From: Aphrophora alni | Lineage: Eukaryota > Arthropoda > Insecta > Hemiptera > Aphrophoridae | Assembly: GCA_963513935.1 (NCBI GenBank) | Contig: OY740776.1 | Location: 15,014,660 to 15,078,659, forward strand | Reading direction: 5' to 3' | Length of the DNA: 64,000 nucleotides | Part shown: positions 11,060 through 22,139 of the stretch, in pieces | How the letters are laid out: the number at the start of each line of letters is the position of its first letter | How positions within the stretch are numbered: position 1 is the first letter of the stretch | The notes under the pieces: generated by a model | Databases searched by the model: none | Seen by the model: the letters and a program-made list of their open reading frames with translations, nothing else | What the model was told of the DNA's origin: nothing | Program-made: the position numbers and the translations under genes

Positions 11060-11520
11060 GTAATTTTTATTTTCTGAAATTTGGAATGTAAGTTCGATAT
11101 TACGAAACGTTGGACAAGTTCATCATCAAGAAAATAAGTTGGAAATTTAGAGATGTAATTGTTTATTAAGTAAATGTCTAAACTTTGTTACTGAAACGCA
11201 TTTCCCATTGACTTTTTTGGTTAATGAAAGTTTTATTTATATAGGAAATTAGTTTCATCGTACAATATAGAAACATTGAACCTTTGTCTTCTATACACCA
11301 TGTATATAGTGATTAAAATATCATGTAGGTCAAGTCTAATTTTATCCGAAAACCTTCAGGATAAGGACATGGAGGTTGGAATTCAACATCTGTAGAACTT
11401 CCGGGGGGGATTAAGATTTGGATTTTGGATTTGACACCCTTCCATATAGTGTTCTTTCTATTGTTTTAACGGTGAAAAATTTCATCGGCTTGTAAAAGAA
11501 CAAAAGAAGATAAAATACAA
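11060..11520. other. No recognisable feature
   Basis: AT-rich, no repeat or frame recognised. Confidence 0.35.
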
Positions 11521-11524
11521 ACTC

Positions 11525-11640
11525 GTAGCTCTCGAATACTTTAATAACGTTAGGATTGGAAAAGAACAAGATTTGGTAAAGAGAGGAAAGAATGGGATCT
11601 AGCCCAGGACTCATGAACAAATGTGTAAACCTAAAAACAT
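11525..11640 (+). repeat. Family F repeat
   Basis: 'ctctcgaatactttaataacg', 'aagaacaagatttggtaaag' and 'gggatctagcccaggact' match the family F order with scattered changes. Confidence 0.6.
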
Positions 11641-11859
11641 TAGTAGTGATATTAACTTTCTTAGTAATCTAGGGAAAATACAGATGTAATAAATTAAGTA
11701 GTCACATTATTTTGTATTGTTAAGTTATAAAGACTTTTGTAAGGAGTAGGCCACCTGTTCTCATTAGATTTGTTAGAGGTACAGTTATCTTTCACCCCAC
11801 TCCATAGGTCAAAGACATATAACAATAACTTGACAATATTAATTAATAATGACATATTA

Positions 11860-11945
11860 ATAACCCATCTTACTGGTCAACTGATCTGTGGAGTGGGAGG
11901 GATTTTAGCTTGCACTCAGGTTATCATAGTTTTAGGTTTAATTTT
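11860..11945 (+). repeat. Short repeat shared with 63615-63690
   Basis: 'catcttactggtcaactgat' and 'ggagtgggagggattttagc' recur almost unchanged at 63615, there followed by a similar 'atagttttaggttt' tail. Two copies only in this window; identity unknown. Confidence 0.6.
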
Positions 11946-11997
11946 ATTACATTAGTAGATTTATGTAAGTTTAGAATTAGTTTATAAGCAAGACCCT

Positions 11998-12024
11998 CCG
12001 ATGATGATAACCATGTTATCGAAA
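11998..12024 (+). ncRNA. Hammerhead-like core, one base off consensus
   Basis: CCGATGA, then a perfect 6-bp hairpin GATAAC-CAT-GTTATC (12006-12020), then GAAA (12021-12024). The first core base pair differs from CUGANGA (C-C instead of C-U), so it is probably inactive. The stem is too regular to dismiss. Confidence 0.35.
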
Positions 12025-12099
12025 TGTACATCAGGGCATTTAGTGGAAATAATTAATAAAGAACAATTAATCAGATAATTGTGTTTTATTTTAAAGTTT

Positions 12100-12285
12100 C
12101 TAATGATTGTGGTTAGGGGAAAATTCGAATCATTATTCTAAAAACATTGTTATTTTACGAGTTTATTATTGCTATTAATTATTTGTAAGAAGTGCTTTGT
12201 TTTGCTTTTAAATCTTTGCATGGAAAATTTGATTTATTTTATGCAATACCTTCTGTGAAATAAACTTCTATTATTATTATTGTAC
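12100..12285 (+). mobile_element. Possible LINE 3' end with ATT tail
   Basis: Ends 'gtgaaataaacttctattattattatt': an AATAAA-like signal followed by an ATT microsatellite, the form of many insect non-LTR 3' ends. No coding part is attached. Confidence 0.35.
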
Positions 12286-12694
12286 GAAATTCCAAATGAT
12301 CCATTCAAAACAGTTGGCTTGTCGTTAAGCAGAAATAAAATCAGGATGTACAGATATTCACCGGATCAAAGCTCCCGATCCGTTAACACAGTTTCCATTA
12401 TATTATAGTAACTTTCGCTTTTAATTAACAAAAACATATTAACAATAGCCTAGGGTATGTCATTTCACTGCGCATGCCCGGTGTACGTGTGCATTGTTAC
12501 AGAGAATGGCTGGATTTTCACTTTTCTTCAACGTAATTACATGTAAATTTATTTTGGTAATTTATTATAACGAGATATTAATGTCGGACGATGTTTGTTA
12601 AATGTTGTTTATAAGTTGTAGGAAACACGTTCCTTTTTAACTGTTGATACTGTCCGTAAGAAATTATCTGAACGAAAATAGTACATTTTACTAA

Positions 12695-12865
12695 TTTCAG
12701 TTTGGTAATCTTCACATTTCAAGGTCTCAGGAAATCGAAATAGTATATTTCATTACTAATACCGAAAGTGACGTGTTCCGGTATTACGGCGCGATCGTAT
12801 ATCGGATATTAGAACAAGCACCGGAAAAGTACTTTCGGTACGAGTTATGAATGGTACTTTTCATC
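12695..12865 (+). repeat. Dispersed repeat family J
   Basis: About 170 bp whose reverse complement occurs at 19350-19545. Shared blocks are 'caggaaatcgaaatagtata', 'tttcattactaat', 'cgcgatcg' and 'aagtactttcggtac'. A C10 run follows near 12867. Identity unknown. Confidence 0.6.
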
Positions 12866-13115
12866 ATCATGCAACCCCCCCCCCCACACACATAATAGAC
12901 CTAAGGGAAAATTACTATAATCCTCTTCATATCTATTGCGAGATATCTCTAGGAGTAGGTTTAGTGACATGTCTGAAAAAAATACCAATAACTTATCTGG
13001 TATGTTAGATTATTTTCAAACACTTAAATACAACAGTAAAATTTGGGTGTTTGTTTTGACAATTCTATTCTTAATTATTTAAGATAAGCAAATTTCAAAC
13101 GCCCAAATGTATTGG

Positions 13116-13757
13116 AATGAAACATTAGTGCTCCTGGTGGGCAAACACGAAACTAAATAGCAAATTGATAGTCAGCTGATCGTTTTCCCTTGCTCTAAAT
13201 TTGAGATTGGGAAACTACCACTTTCGTTGCTCTCAGCTGTTATTGAAAACAGCTGGTTTCGGTGCAGTATGATGAAAATAAACAGTGTTCCTGGTGGGCA
13301 AACATGAAACTAAATAGCAATGAAGAGTCAGCTGATGGTTTTTCCCTTGCTATAAATTTGAGATTGAGAAACGATTACTTTCGTTGCTCTCAGTTGTTAT
13401 TGAAAACAGCTGTTTTCGGTGCAGTATGATGAAAAGACACATTAGTACTCCTGGTGGGCAAACACGAAACTAAATAGCAATGAAGAGTCAGCTGATGGTT
13501 TTCTCCTTGTATAAATTTTAGATTACAAACGATCACTTTCGTTGCTCTCAGCTGTTATAGAAAACAGCTGCTTTCGGTGCAGATTGATGAAAAGAAACAT
13601 TATTGCTCCTGATGGGCAAACACGAAACTAAATAGCAATGAAAAGTCAGCTGATCGTTTTCCCCTTGCCCTAAATTTGAGATTGGGAAACTATCACTTTC
13701 GTTGCTCTCAGCTGTTATAGAAAACAGCTGTTTCCGGTGCAGTATGGTGAAAATGAT
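13116..13757 (+). repeat. Left tandem array, 4 units of ~158 bp
   Basis: Units begin near 13116, 13280, 13438 and 13595. Each has 'ctcctggtgggcaaacacga', 'aactaaatagcaat', 'agtcagctgat', 'ctttcgttgctctcagctgt', 'aaaacagctg' and a 'ggtgcagtatgatgaaaa' end. Every unit carries an inner palindrome around two CAGCTG sites. Non-coding. The same unit recurs inverted at 14748-15412. Confidence 0.85.
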
Positions 13758-13759
13758 TT

Positions 13760-14195
13760 AACGTACCACAAAAGGGCGAATTCGAAGGCAAAAGGAAAAA
13801 AAAATGTTATATCTATAAATGTAAGAACGTCATTGGGGGTTATGTTCTCACAGATTCTATTGCCAATGAGATTACGGTGCCAAGGTATGTAAAGTATTGA
13901 GATAAAATCTCATTGAATGGTTTTGTAATAACGGTAACTCTATCTATAACTGGAAAACCATGGTCTGGAATGCGATAGATTTCAAAAAGGCGGTGATGAT
14001 TACGGTGTTACGATTTGTAATGCAGTGGAGTGTTACGCATGACATCTTCCTTCTTCCTCTAATGAGTTAATTTGTTCAAATTATACATTGTTGCGTGCGT
14101 ATATACAAGGTTGAGAACAAAATATTAAACTTATTTTCACCAGTTCAAATACAAATGTTTTTTCCTTGTTGTTTAATAGTCTTATTAAGAACAAC
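13760..14195. other. Spacer of the inverted array, unique part
   Basis: No gene. AT-rich sequence with no repeat recognised before the family R copy starts. Confidence 0.4.
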
Positions 14196-14620
14196 ATCAT
14201 GGTACGTACCCAGTCCGATAATTCAATTCAATACAAGCAATCTTTGTAATAATCAAAAGTTGCTTTCATGAACCTTGTAGGAAATGTTAAATTGTATTGG
14301 TAAATCAAGAGGGTTCCATTTAAAGATTTTGTTTAAAACAGTTCCTTTGAGCCTCGTAATTGTGTCACCTTGACGTCATAGATGTATATTTAAGATTCTC
14401 CACTCGCTTCGCTCGTGTTAGTGTCTCAGCTCTGACGAGCTGTAAACTTCCACTCGTTACGCTCGTCTAAGTAACGTAGCCTTCGTAACCTTACTAATAT
14501 CAGAGGTCGGTGTTCGAAATTATACGTTTTGACTAAAACATCGCTATTTAATCATTTTAGAGATGTGGTGTTACAATTAAGTACAGAATTATAATCTATG
14601 ATTTTCTATCTAATTAATCA
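14195..14620 (-). repeat. Family R, inverted copy
   Basis: Contains the inverse of the right-hand R blocks ('catggtacgtacccagtc', 'taggaaatgttaaattgtat') and 'ctccactcgcttcgctcgtg', the CpG-rich family mark. It lies in the spacer between the two inverted tandem arrays. Confidence 0.6.
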
Positions 14621-14747
14621 GTTGAATAATACACGAGATATGAATTAAAAACTGTTTAAATTGTCACCACTTCATGTTTCTTATCTTTATTATAGCCGTT
14701 ATCTTTCTTACATACAGATGACAACAATGACGGGATGTTGACAATAT

Positions 14748-15412
14748 TGTTTCAATCATACTGTACAGAAAACAGCCGTTTTCTATAACAGCTGAGAGCA
14801 ACGAAAGTGATAGTTTCCCAATCTCAAATTTTAAGCAAGGGAAAACGATCACCTGACATTCTATTGTTCTAATTTAGTTTCGTGTTTGCCTACCAGGAGT
14901 ACACATGTTTCTTTTCATCATACTGCACCGAAAACAGCTGTTTTCAGTAACAGCTGAGAGCAACGAAAGTGATAGTTTCCCAATCTCAAATTTATAGCAG
15001 GGGGAAAACGATCAGCTGACTTTCCATTGTTCTAATTTAGTTTCGTGTTTGCCTACCAGGGGTACTAATGTTTCTTTTCATCATACTGCATCGAAAACAG
15101 CTGTTTTCTATAACAACTGAGAGCAACGAAAGTGATAGTTTCCCAATCTCAAATTTATAGCAGGGGAAAACCATCAGCTGACTTTCCATTGCTCTAATTT
15201 AGTTTCGTGTTTGCCTACCAGGAGCACACATGTTTCTTTTCATCATACTGCATCGAAAACAGCTGTTTTCTATAACAGCCGAGAGCAACGAAAGTGATAG
15301 TTTCCCAATCTCAAATTTATAGCAAGGGGAAAACGATCAGCTGACTTTCCATTGCTATTTATTTTCGTGTTTGCCCACCAGGAGCACTAATGTTTCTTTT
15401 CATCATACTGTT
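14748..15412 (-). repeat. Right tandem array, 4 inverted ~160-bp units
   Basis: Inverted relatives of the 13116-13757 units start near 14750, 14916, 15076 and 15241. Each reads 'catcatactgcaccgaaaac', 'cagctgttttc', 'gagagcaacgaaagtgatag' and 'gtttcgtgtttgcctacca' in order. The pair forms a 2.3-kb palindromic arrangement with a 1-kb spacer. Confidence 0.85.
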
Positions 15413-15514
15413 GGATTTGGAATTCGATAACATTAAAAACGATAAACGCAACGAAATTGTTTATCTAAACATAACATTACCAAGATCGAGATTTGAAATC
15501 ATGGACGCGTATAA

Positions 15515-15910
15515 ACCAGTTGATGGTTGCCATCATGGTACTTACCCAGTCCACGTTATTATGTAATACAAGCAGATCTCGACATGTAACGCCCACAATG
15601 TTGTGGGACTTGTAGGAAATGTTAAATTGTATTGGTAGATCATGGGTAAGTTTGTTTAAAACAGTTGTTACACAGGTTTTCTGAACATTGTAATTATGTA
15701 TCACTACTGTCTTGGGTAAGCACTTAACATCGTAGATACTTGACGTCAATGTCTCGGCCACGAAGCTGTAAATATATGTAGTAGAGCCTTCACTTGCTAC
15801 GCTCCTGTGGTGACTCGGCATGCTGGATCTATTAATGTGACATATTCTTTGAAGGTCATGATTCGAAATTTCATTTACGACAATATTGTAGAGATGTGGG
15901 GTTGGTAATG
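15515..15910 (-). repeat. Family R, inverted copy
   Basis: 'catcatggtacttacccagt', 'gtaggaaatgttaaattgta' and 'gagccttcacttgctacgct' are the inverse of R blocks in the expected order. Starts about 100 bp after the right tandem array. A 114-codon minus frame (15477-15821) falls inside the repeat and is not a gene. Confidence 0.6.
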
Positions 15911-16510
15911 TTACGAATTAGGATAGTTTTAGTTAGAAATAGAGTTCAAGTTCTTTTTAAAAAGCCAGAAAGACAACAATTATTGTGACAGACCTGGAAA
16001 ACTGACGAAATTGCTTACCTTGCAAGCAAGGCAGACGTCATTGACGCTACAATGATATGATATATAAACCCTTGGGTGGGAGGAAACTTGGTAAGTGGGT
16101 CAGGATTGATCAAGTGGAGGTGCTGGAGGAATTTTTGAAGATAGCCTGACGGACTTGGCGAGTAAGAGCTTCCTGGGAGAATTGAGACTTCAGACGAGCA
16201 TCCACAAGAAGCAGGAAGGGTGAGAAAACATCGCGTATTAAGAAACTTGTATTTCAGAGTCAGATCAGATCTGCGAGTCGCAACAATCAGAGTCTTTCTG
16301 GATGAATAGCAATAGTAAGAATATTGTGTGATTGTAATAAGATAGGAGATGGTTATTCTTGTTAATAATGTTTCATTGAGTATTGAACCACTGATTTATT
16401 TAGTTTAAAGGAATCAATCCTGACAGTACTCGCATCTAATGTAGCGCGCTATAAGTTTAATAATGCAGTTATGCGTAAAAAAAACGGTTTAAATGGAAGC
16501 TGTTGTTACA
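15910..16510 (+). promoter_or_regulatory. TATA-containing, possibly LTR-derived promoter region
   Basis: TATATAAA at 16058-16065 is followed about 30 bp later by a GC-richer, purine-rich transcript-like stretch (16085-16290) unlike its AT-rich surroundings. The stretch begins TGTTACGAAT (15910) and has GTTACA near 16505, so a solo LTR with TG...CA ends is conceivable. I cannot find a target duplication, and a host promoter or chance remains possible. Confidence 0.25.
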
Positions 16511-17270
16511 TTTTTAATTCGATTTTTCTGAATTCTATATTTATCTACACGAGCTCACTATACTATATTGTTATCTTAATGTTTCTGCTCGTTATCAAGC
16601 GACAACAAAGCCAATGACGACTGACTGACATGCAAAAAATCTGACCTCATGGAAAAAAAAAATGGAAGTGATATTTTACCAAACGGTAAATAAAAATCGT
16701 CAAAATAATTTCCCTCTTTACAGCCACATACCCCAGTTATTTCAAGATGAACTCATTACAAACAGAACTTTCCTTTCAACCGATGGTAATGAAACACACA
16801 TTGTTATTGCGTCTACACATATTATTAACATTGAATAGCGATCGGCTACTTTCAGAAAGGCGACTTTAGCTGTGGGGGAAATAGGACATGAGAACACACA
16901 AGTGCGTTTCTCTTTCAATGGGATTTATAGACTTTCAGTTTTTAGTTTTTATAATTTCTCTCAATGTCAAGGCAACAATACACCTGTTTTGTAAAAGGTC
17001 ATCTTGTACTTTGGTGACCTCGTGGAGACCCGCAGTAGACTTGTTATTGTTACGGTGAAGAAGATTCTTGTTCGAAACCGGTGCGGCTTTCTTACTTACC
17101 TTTCTAATACGTTGGGATAAAATATAAAACCGCACCAACTGGAAATTTCGTTGATTATAGGACGGTGGATTATGCTAATATATTTTTAACGTTGAAATTT
17201 TTTGTGGTCTCTCTCTCATCGAGATGCAGACACCTGTAATATTAATTTAACACCATTTTTGTTTGGTACT
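16511..17270. other. No recognisable gene
   Basis: A 67-codon minus-strand frame (16935-17138) has ordinary amino-acid composition but no family I recognise and no clear start context. Left uncalled. Confidence 0.35.
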
Positions 17271-17337
17271 GATATGTGTTATTATGGGCGTATATTGTGT
17301 TGGTAACATTTTCGAGCTTTCAATGACGGAGCTTTCA

Positions 17338-17563
17338 AAATGACGTGGTTGCTACAAGATGGAGCACCACCACACTACGGCCGTGTACGACAATGTTTTA
17401 CCGATAAGATTGATAGACAGAAGAGACGCGTGGAATGGCCAGCAATGTCTCCTGACCTTAATCCATTAGAGATTTCCTTTTGGGGTCACAGGATAAACCT
17501 TCTTTATGAAATTAAGCTAAGTGACCTACAGGGTAGAATTTTACAAAAGTTTGGGCAGGAATA
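17338..17563 (+). pseudogene. Mariner/Tc1-like transposase fragment A
   Basis: An open stretch of about 74 codons matches the C-terminal catalytic part of IS630/Tc1/mariner DDE transposases. 'LLQDGAPPHYG' contains the second catalytic Asp, then come 'EWPAMSPDLNPLE' and 'FWGH', the region of the third acidic residue, and a tail 'YEIKLSDLQGRI'. The first catalytic Asp and both N-terminal helix-turn-helix domains are absent, so this cannot be a working enzyme. Fragment B follows at once in the same orientation, suggesting a partial tandem duplication or recombination between copies. Confidence 0.8.
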
Positions 17564-17565
17564 AG

Positions 17566-17960
17566 TTAACAACCAGTTGGTTGGACCGTTTGTAATTGAT
17601 AGCAACTTGAACTCCAAGAAATATTTTGAGATGCTTGCCAACCAGATCGTGTCTGGGCAGAAGACAGAAAACATTTGGTCACTACAAGATGGAGCACCAC
17701 CACACTACGGCCGTGATGTACGACAATACTTGGACAATGTTTTTTCGAGAAGAGGCTTTGTGGAATGACCAGCAAGGTGTCTACCTTAATCCACAAGACT
17801 ATTTCTTTTGGAGTCATTAAAAAACCCCTGTTTATGAAATTAAGTCAACTGACAGGGTAGAATTTTACAAAAGGCTCGATCCATTCCAAGAGAATCTTTT
17901 GCGAATTCTGTCTCAGTTTTTTACAAACCACCGAAGTTCACCAAATTCGAGCACTTGTTA
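17566..17960 (+). pseudogene. Mariner/Tc1-like transposase fragment B
   Basis: A second copy of the same catalytic region. It starts a little further upstream ('VGPFVIDSNLNSKKYFEML'), then has 'SLQDGAPPHYGRDVRQYL', then 'RRGFVE' followed by TGA exactly where fragment A encodes the Trp of EWPA. Beyond that the frame shifts but 'ctgtttatgaaattaag' still parallels fragment A. The last part runs to about 17960 with stops. It shares 'caagatggagcaccaccaca' with A at the DNA level, so the two copies are closely related. Confidence 0.8.
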
Positions 17961-18112
17961 AATTAAAGCAGGTGAGATACTCATGTAACTTTTGTCAGGG
18001 TTGTAATAGAAACCTTTTGGAGGTGGGGTTATCTTTCTATTGCATAGACCTTTCCAATGATATGTCACAAGATAGGGGTTGCCATTTAAAAAAATGAAAA
18101 TTTGCTCCTCAA

Positions 18113-18538
18113 GTGTCGTGAGATGTGCGAACGTGTGTTGAGCGAACAGTAGAAGTTTCACAGTGGCCTGTGCGATAAACAATGGATACGCAAGGGCAAT
18201 GCTACAAACTAAAATCCTAATAATTAAGGAAACCCTAACGTTTTAACTACTTCTGAATATCAAGACTCACACTACGCTGTCCATCTCCTGCGCACCCACT
18301 CGAGTAGAGCACACACGGAAAAATTACTCAATGCGATTAAGTCTGTTGTTTAGTGCACACCTTGTGATTAGTTCGATAGTTGGTTGAGTAATTTCAACGG
18401 TTTAATACTAACGGTTAAATTGATTTTATGAAATTAGTATCTAAGGGTTAGGTTAGGTAAGCCAGGTAAATTGTTCGCTCACTCCACGTTTGTCATAACC
18501 TTGTTCGCTCAAACCACGTTCGCACACTCCACGTAACC
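18113..18538. mobile_element. Iterated-motif TIR element (GCGAAC type)
   Basis: The left end 'gatgtgcgaacgtgtgttga' and the inverse of the right end 'agtgtgcgaacgtggtttga' are terminal inverted repeats of about 35 bp. Within them a GCGAAC-containing motif occurs twice on the left and three times on the right. An internal 'gggttaggttagg' run lies next to the right arm (18443). No clear 8-bp target duplication is visible. No coding capacity. Grouped by architecture with the elements at 19614, 52676, 57268, 57358 and 59772. Confidence 0.65.
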
Positions 18539-18769
18539 GGCCTCTCTTTAGTCAACTTTTAAAGGGGCAAAACTTTTAACCCATCTTAAACACCAGTTAA
18601 AGTATTATAATAGGTAAGGTAAAGGTTTTATGTTGATATAGCAATCCATTCAAATTATTTCGATGTGTATCACGACTTACTTTACACTCTGTATATGTGT
18701 TGGTAACATTTTCGAGTTTACAATGACGAAGGTCATAGTTTTTTTACCAATTATTTGAAAACCGTTAGA

Positions 18770-18857
18770 GGTTAGGTTAGGTTAGGTTAGGTTAGGTTAG
18801 GTTAGGTTAGGTTAGGTTAGGTTAGGTTAGGTTAGGTTAGGTTAGGTTAGGTTAGGT
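18770..18857 (+). repeat. Pure TTAGG telomere-type array
   Basis: 17 uninterrupted units of the pentamer (GTTAG register from 18771) with no sequence change. It lies interstitially, flanked by ordinary AT-rich DNA and about 230 bp right of the element at 18113-18538. Confidence 0.95.
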
Positions 18858-18859
18858 CT

Positions 18860-19350
18860 TCTCACATTTCACTAAAATTTGAACAATTTTTTTTTTTTTT
18901 CAAATCTCGAGATATATAATATGAAGTATGTAGTAAGTTTTATGAGTGGTGCAGAGTTGAAAATGTTAAAGCAAAACAAGAAAGTGACGAAGTTTTATTG
19001 GTTTATTTGTCTGATAAATCTAAAGACCTGAAATCATCTACTTTACGGAGTAGATTTTCGATGATAGATTTGTTTAAAAATAAAACATGACTACTACAAA
19101 AGTTGCAACATTACAGGGACTTCAGAAAAACATCTAAAAGGAATCAGTGTTACCAATAATCAAAATTGTACCATAAACATCTGAACTTTTAAATTGTAGA
19201 TTTTTTATGTTGTTTAATTCTGTAACTCATTTATGTTTGTTGGGATAATTTTGTTTGTAATAAAAGTTAAAATTGTTAATTAAAAGTTTACATTTAAGAG
19301 AAATCTACTGGTTTTTATTTTGCTTAAGCCTATTGTGGTTTTTTGGATCA
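18860..19350. other. No gene; poly-T run
   Basis: A T15-like run at about 18886-18900, then AT-rich DNA without a recognised feature. Confidence 0.4.
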
Positions 19351-19545
19351 AGATGAAAAGTATCGTTCATAACTAGTATCGAAAGTACTTTTTCAGTGTT
19401 TGATCGAATTTCTGTGTTCGGCTTCGCCTCGCACGTACAACAAGATCGCGCACATGAAAAGGTAATTTTCTTTACTAGTAATGAAATATACTATTCCGAT
19501 TTCCTGAGATCATGAAATCTGAAGATAGTAAACAAACCGGAGTAA
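19350..19545 (-). repeat. Family J, inverted copy
   Basis: Reverse complement of the 12695-12865 repeat, with an additional 'ttcggcttcgcctcgcacgt' hairpin-like stretch near 19420 that the other copy lacks. Confidence 0.6.
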
Positions 19546-19613
19546 TTACTTTTTAAACTGGGTAAAATAAACATTTAAGGATCACACATCGAATAAACTA
19601 TATCAATTTAAAA

Positions 19614-19963
19614 TGGGCGTAGTGAAACTGCCCCGACATTTTGGGTACTTTTGAAACGATGAAACTGCCCCGCTCATTAAAGAGGATTAGGAAGGGTCGC
19701 CCCGCAAGACTAGAAATGCTGAAATTGCCCAAATAAATTGAAATTTTTATTTTACATGTTACACTACGGGACCCTAACCTAACCTAACCAAACCATACAG
19801 GCTTAAATGCTTAATTGAGGTTAAATTTAAACACTTACTACCGAAATTGTGCTCGGGGAAATTTCAGCATTTCTGGTCTTGCGAGGCGGCCTTTTTTATC
19901 CTCTTTAATGAGCGGAGCAGTTTCAAACGTACCTAAAATATCGGGGCAGTTTGATCGTCCCCA
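19614..19963. mobile_element. Iterated-motif TIR element (CTGCCCCG type)
   Basis: About 350 bp with inverted arms of ~115 bp. GAAACTGCCCCG occurs at 19624 and 19661, a variant GAAATTGCCC at 19721, and inverse copies at about 19911 and 19941. ATTTAAAAT flanks both sides (19606-19614, 19963-19971), giving an 8-bp target duplication in either of two registers. The centre contains 'cctaacctaacctaacc'. The arm segment 'attaaagaggattaggaagg' is shared with the 57268 element. Non-autonomous. Confidence 0.8.
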
Positions 19964-19974
19964 TTTAAAATACG

Positions 19975-20260
19975 AGTCCTTTTGAGATTAAAGCTTCCAT
20001 TTCCAGTCTGACATATGTGACACTTGATACAGCTGACACCGGAATTAGCAATACATGAACAGCTGGCTTAGATTATATATTCAAGTTATAAATAACATCT
20101 ATTTATAATCATCCACCTGTTTTCGATAAGATATAAGGATTAAGTACAACGTTTTAGCTAATTTGATGAAGGTCATAGGCAGACTTTAACCCCGGACCAA
20201 AATAGATATGTATTTTGCCATCCCTCCTCCACAGAGTAAGTTTTAAGGTGTGCAATCAAA
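19975..20260. other. No recognisable feature
   Basis: AT-rich; no repeat or frame recognised. Confidence 0.35.
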
Positions 20261-20265
20261 CGGTA

Positions 20266-20628
20266 CTAGTATCCTCAAGGTAGGAATGTGTCTGGGGTGG
20301 AGAGAAAAGAGGGGCCCACACACTTCGTTTGTTGCGTTTGCTTTCAGCGGTACAATACCATTAAAATAATAGAGACCTCAAATGCTTCTGTATAAATACG
20401 TACCCTACTTTCATTTCTTTTATCGGTGTAAATAAGAATAAAACGTTTACAAAAGGACATAAAGGTGCATATTAAATAGATGGACACTTAAAGACATATT
20501 AGAGCTAAGTAGTAATTTGCGTACCTAGTTTTCTTGGAATGGGTTGTACCGTCAAGTCAGGCTAGAGAAGCAAGTAGAAGGGAGGACACGCCCATTACAC
20601 AAGACACACTCCTAGTCTGAGGCTACTG
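20266..20628 (+). mobile_element. Family T MITE, copy 4
   Basis: Starts CTAGTATCCTC (one extra or changed base at the tip) and ends GAGGCTACTG, with TA at 20264-20265 and 20629-20630. The interior differs from other copies by a replaced ~40-bp stretch near 20455-20500. Confidence 0.75.
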
Positions 20629-20850
20629 TACAAACTTAGAAGCTAGTAAAATTTTAATTTTTGAAAATGTTATTACCTTGTGTCATTTTGCATCTTGTTG
20701 TGTTAAACTGAACTCGTAAACATAATTAAGAGAATTTTCAGTTTTCTTTTTACTTTCTTACAAATATAGTCAAATACAGTAAGTGGGTTTTGGAAGAGGG
20801 AAACAGAAAACAAACGCATGCATGCATACAAAACATGGTATTCCTGTAGG

Positions 20851-21504
20851 TATACAGGGTGTCCAGAAAATGCCCGGATTTACAACGGATGGTCGCTCCT
20901 TATGTAAGAATAAGTTAATAAGTACCGACAAACAGAGGTCCAAAAACGCTTTGTTTTCTGTCTGGCCGCCATTTTGTGTTTTTAAAGAAAAAAAATCTTG
21001 AAAACAGTTAGATAGGCCTACCTTTTTGAAATTTGGTACATCTATCAAAGTTTTTTACTGTTACAAAATTTTTCAGAATAATTTTTGCAAATTTCAAAAT
21101 AACCGCGATTGTAATTTTTCAACTGCTAGTAACTTTTTAATCTTAAGTTTTATCAATTCCTTTTCTAGTTAGAAAGTATTAGGTATTTTATCATGAACAA
21201 AATGATAACGCAAGTTTTTAAATCTGATAACAAACAACCAATTTATGCCGACTAAAGTTTTTTTTTAAATACCCAAAAAATTCTTAAAATATTGTTTTAC
21301 ACTTGGAAAAACATAAAATATATAGTGTTCCATAACAAATTTCAAAATTGGCCGCCATATTGGAAAATCGCGGCAAGTTTTAACATTTTATAAACTGGAT
21401 TTTTAAACTTCATTGAAAAGAAAGAAAGATTCCCCATTTAAGTGCTCATATTTATAATTCAAAAGTTAGCTATTGTAACATTTTAGGTGGGACACCCAGT
21501 ATAT
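20851..21504. mobile_element. Mariner-type MITE with TATACAGGGTGTCC ends
   Basis: TATACAGGGTGTCC on the left and the inverse TATACTGGGTGTCC on the right enclose about 650 bp of AT-rich non-coding DNA with 'ggccgccat' motifs. TA dinucleotides at the edges fit a TA target site. Short frames on both strands inside are not genes. Confidence 0.75.
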
Positions 21505-21509
21505 CTTTT

Positions 21510-22135
21510 ATTTTTCGAGCGATTTTTCACACCGATCTGGGTCATTAATCGTAAAAAGTAAAATTTGAACGAAATTTGTAGCGTCGGTATTGAAAAACCA
21601 CGTGTTTTATAACAGATCTACATTTCTTCTGAAGCATAGTTCCTTTTTATTTGGTTTTGGGGGAGAGTGAGTGAACAAATTTGACATGTTGACAGTTCTG
21701 AAAATGAGCTACGAGCCGCGCAGTACGAAACCGTTTTTAACAATAAACTGATTTTCATAAGGAACCTTAGATTGGCAGTTAACACACTTGAGTCAAGCAA
21801 TTAGTACGAAAACTGCGGTCACAAGAACTAGGGTAATGTAATTTGTCGTTAAATTTCCTTCACAACCGTTCAGCTATAAAAATATAATTTATGGTCAAAA
21901 CGTGTTTCTGCTATAAACTGCTTCGCGGAGTGATTTATATTGTCGGTGTAACATGTAAACTGTTCTACCGTTACTGTGAATAGACTATACTCCGAGTTGG
22001 AAACGTAAGTGATCTGACTACTGTAAATATTTAACTCTCATTGATGCATACATTCAAGGTGCACGATAGTTAAATAAACTTTTAGGAGAATGCGCCTGGA
22101 TCAAAAACGTGAATACCAATTGATTTTTTTTTCTA
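21510..22135. other. No recognisable feature
   Basis: AT-rich; nothing recognised. Confidence 0.35.
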
Positions 22136-22139
22136 ACAT

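Noticed and set aside
15477..15821. 114-codon minus-strand frame
   Set aside because: Lies inside a family R copy; other copies of the same repeat do not keep the frame.
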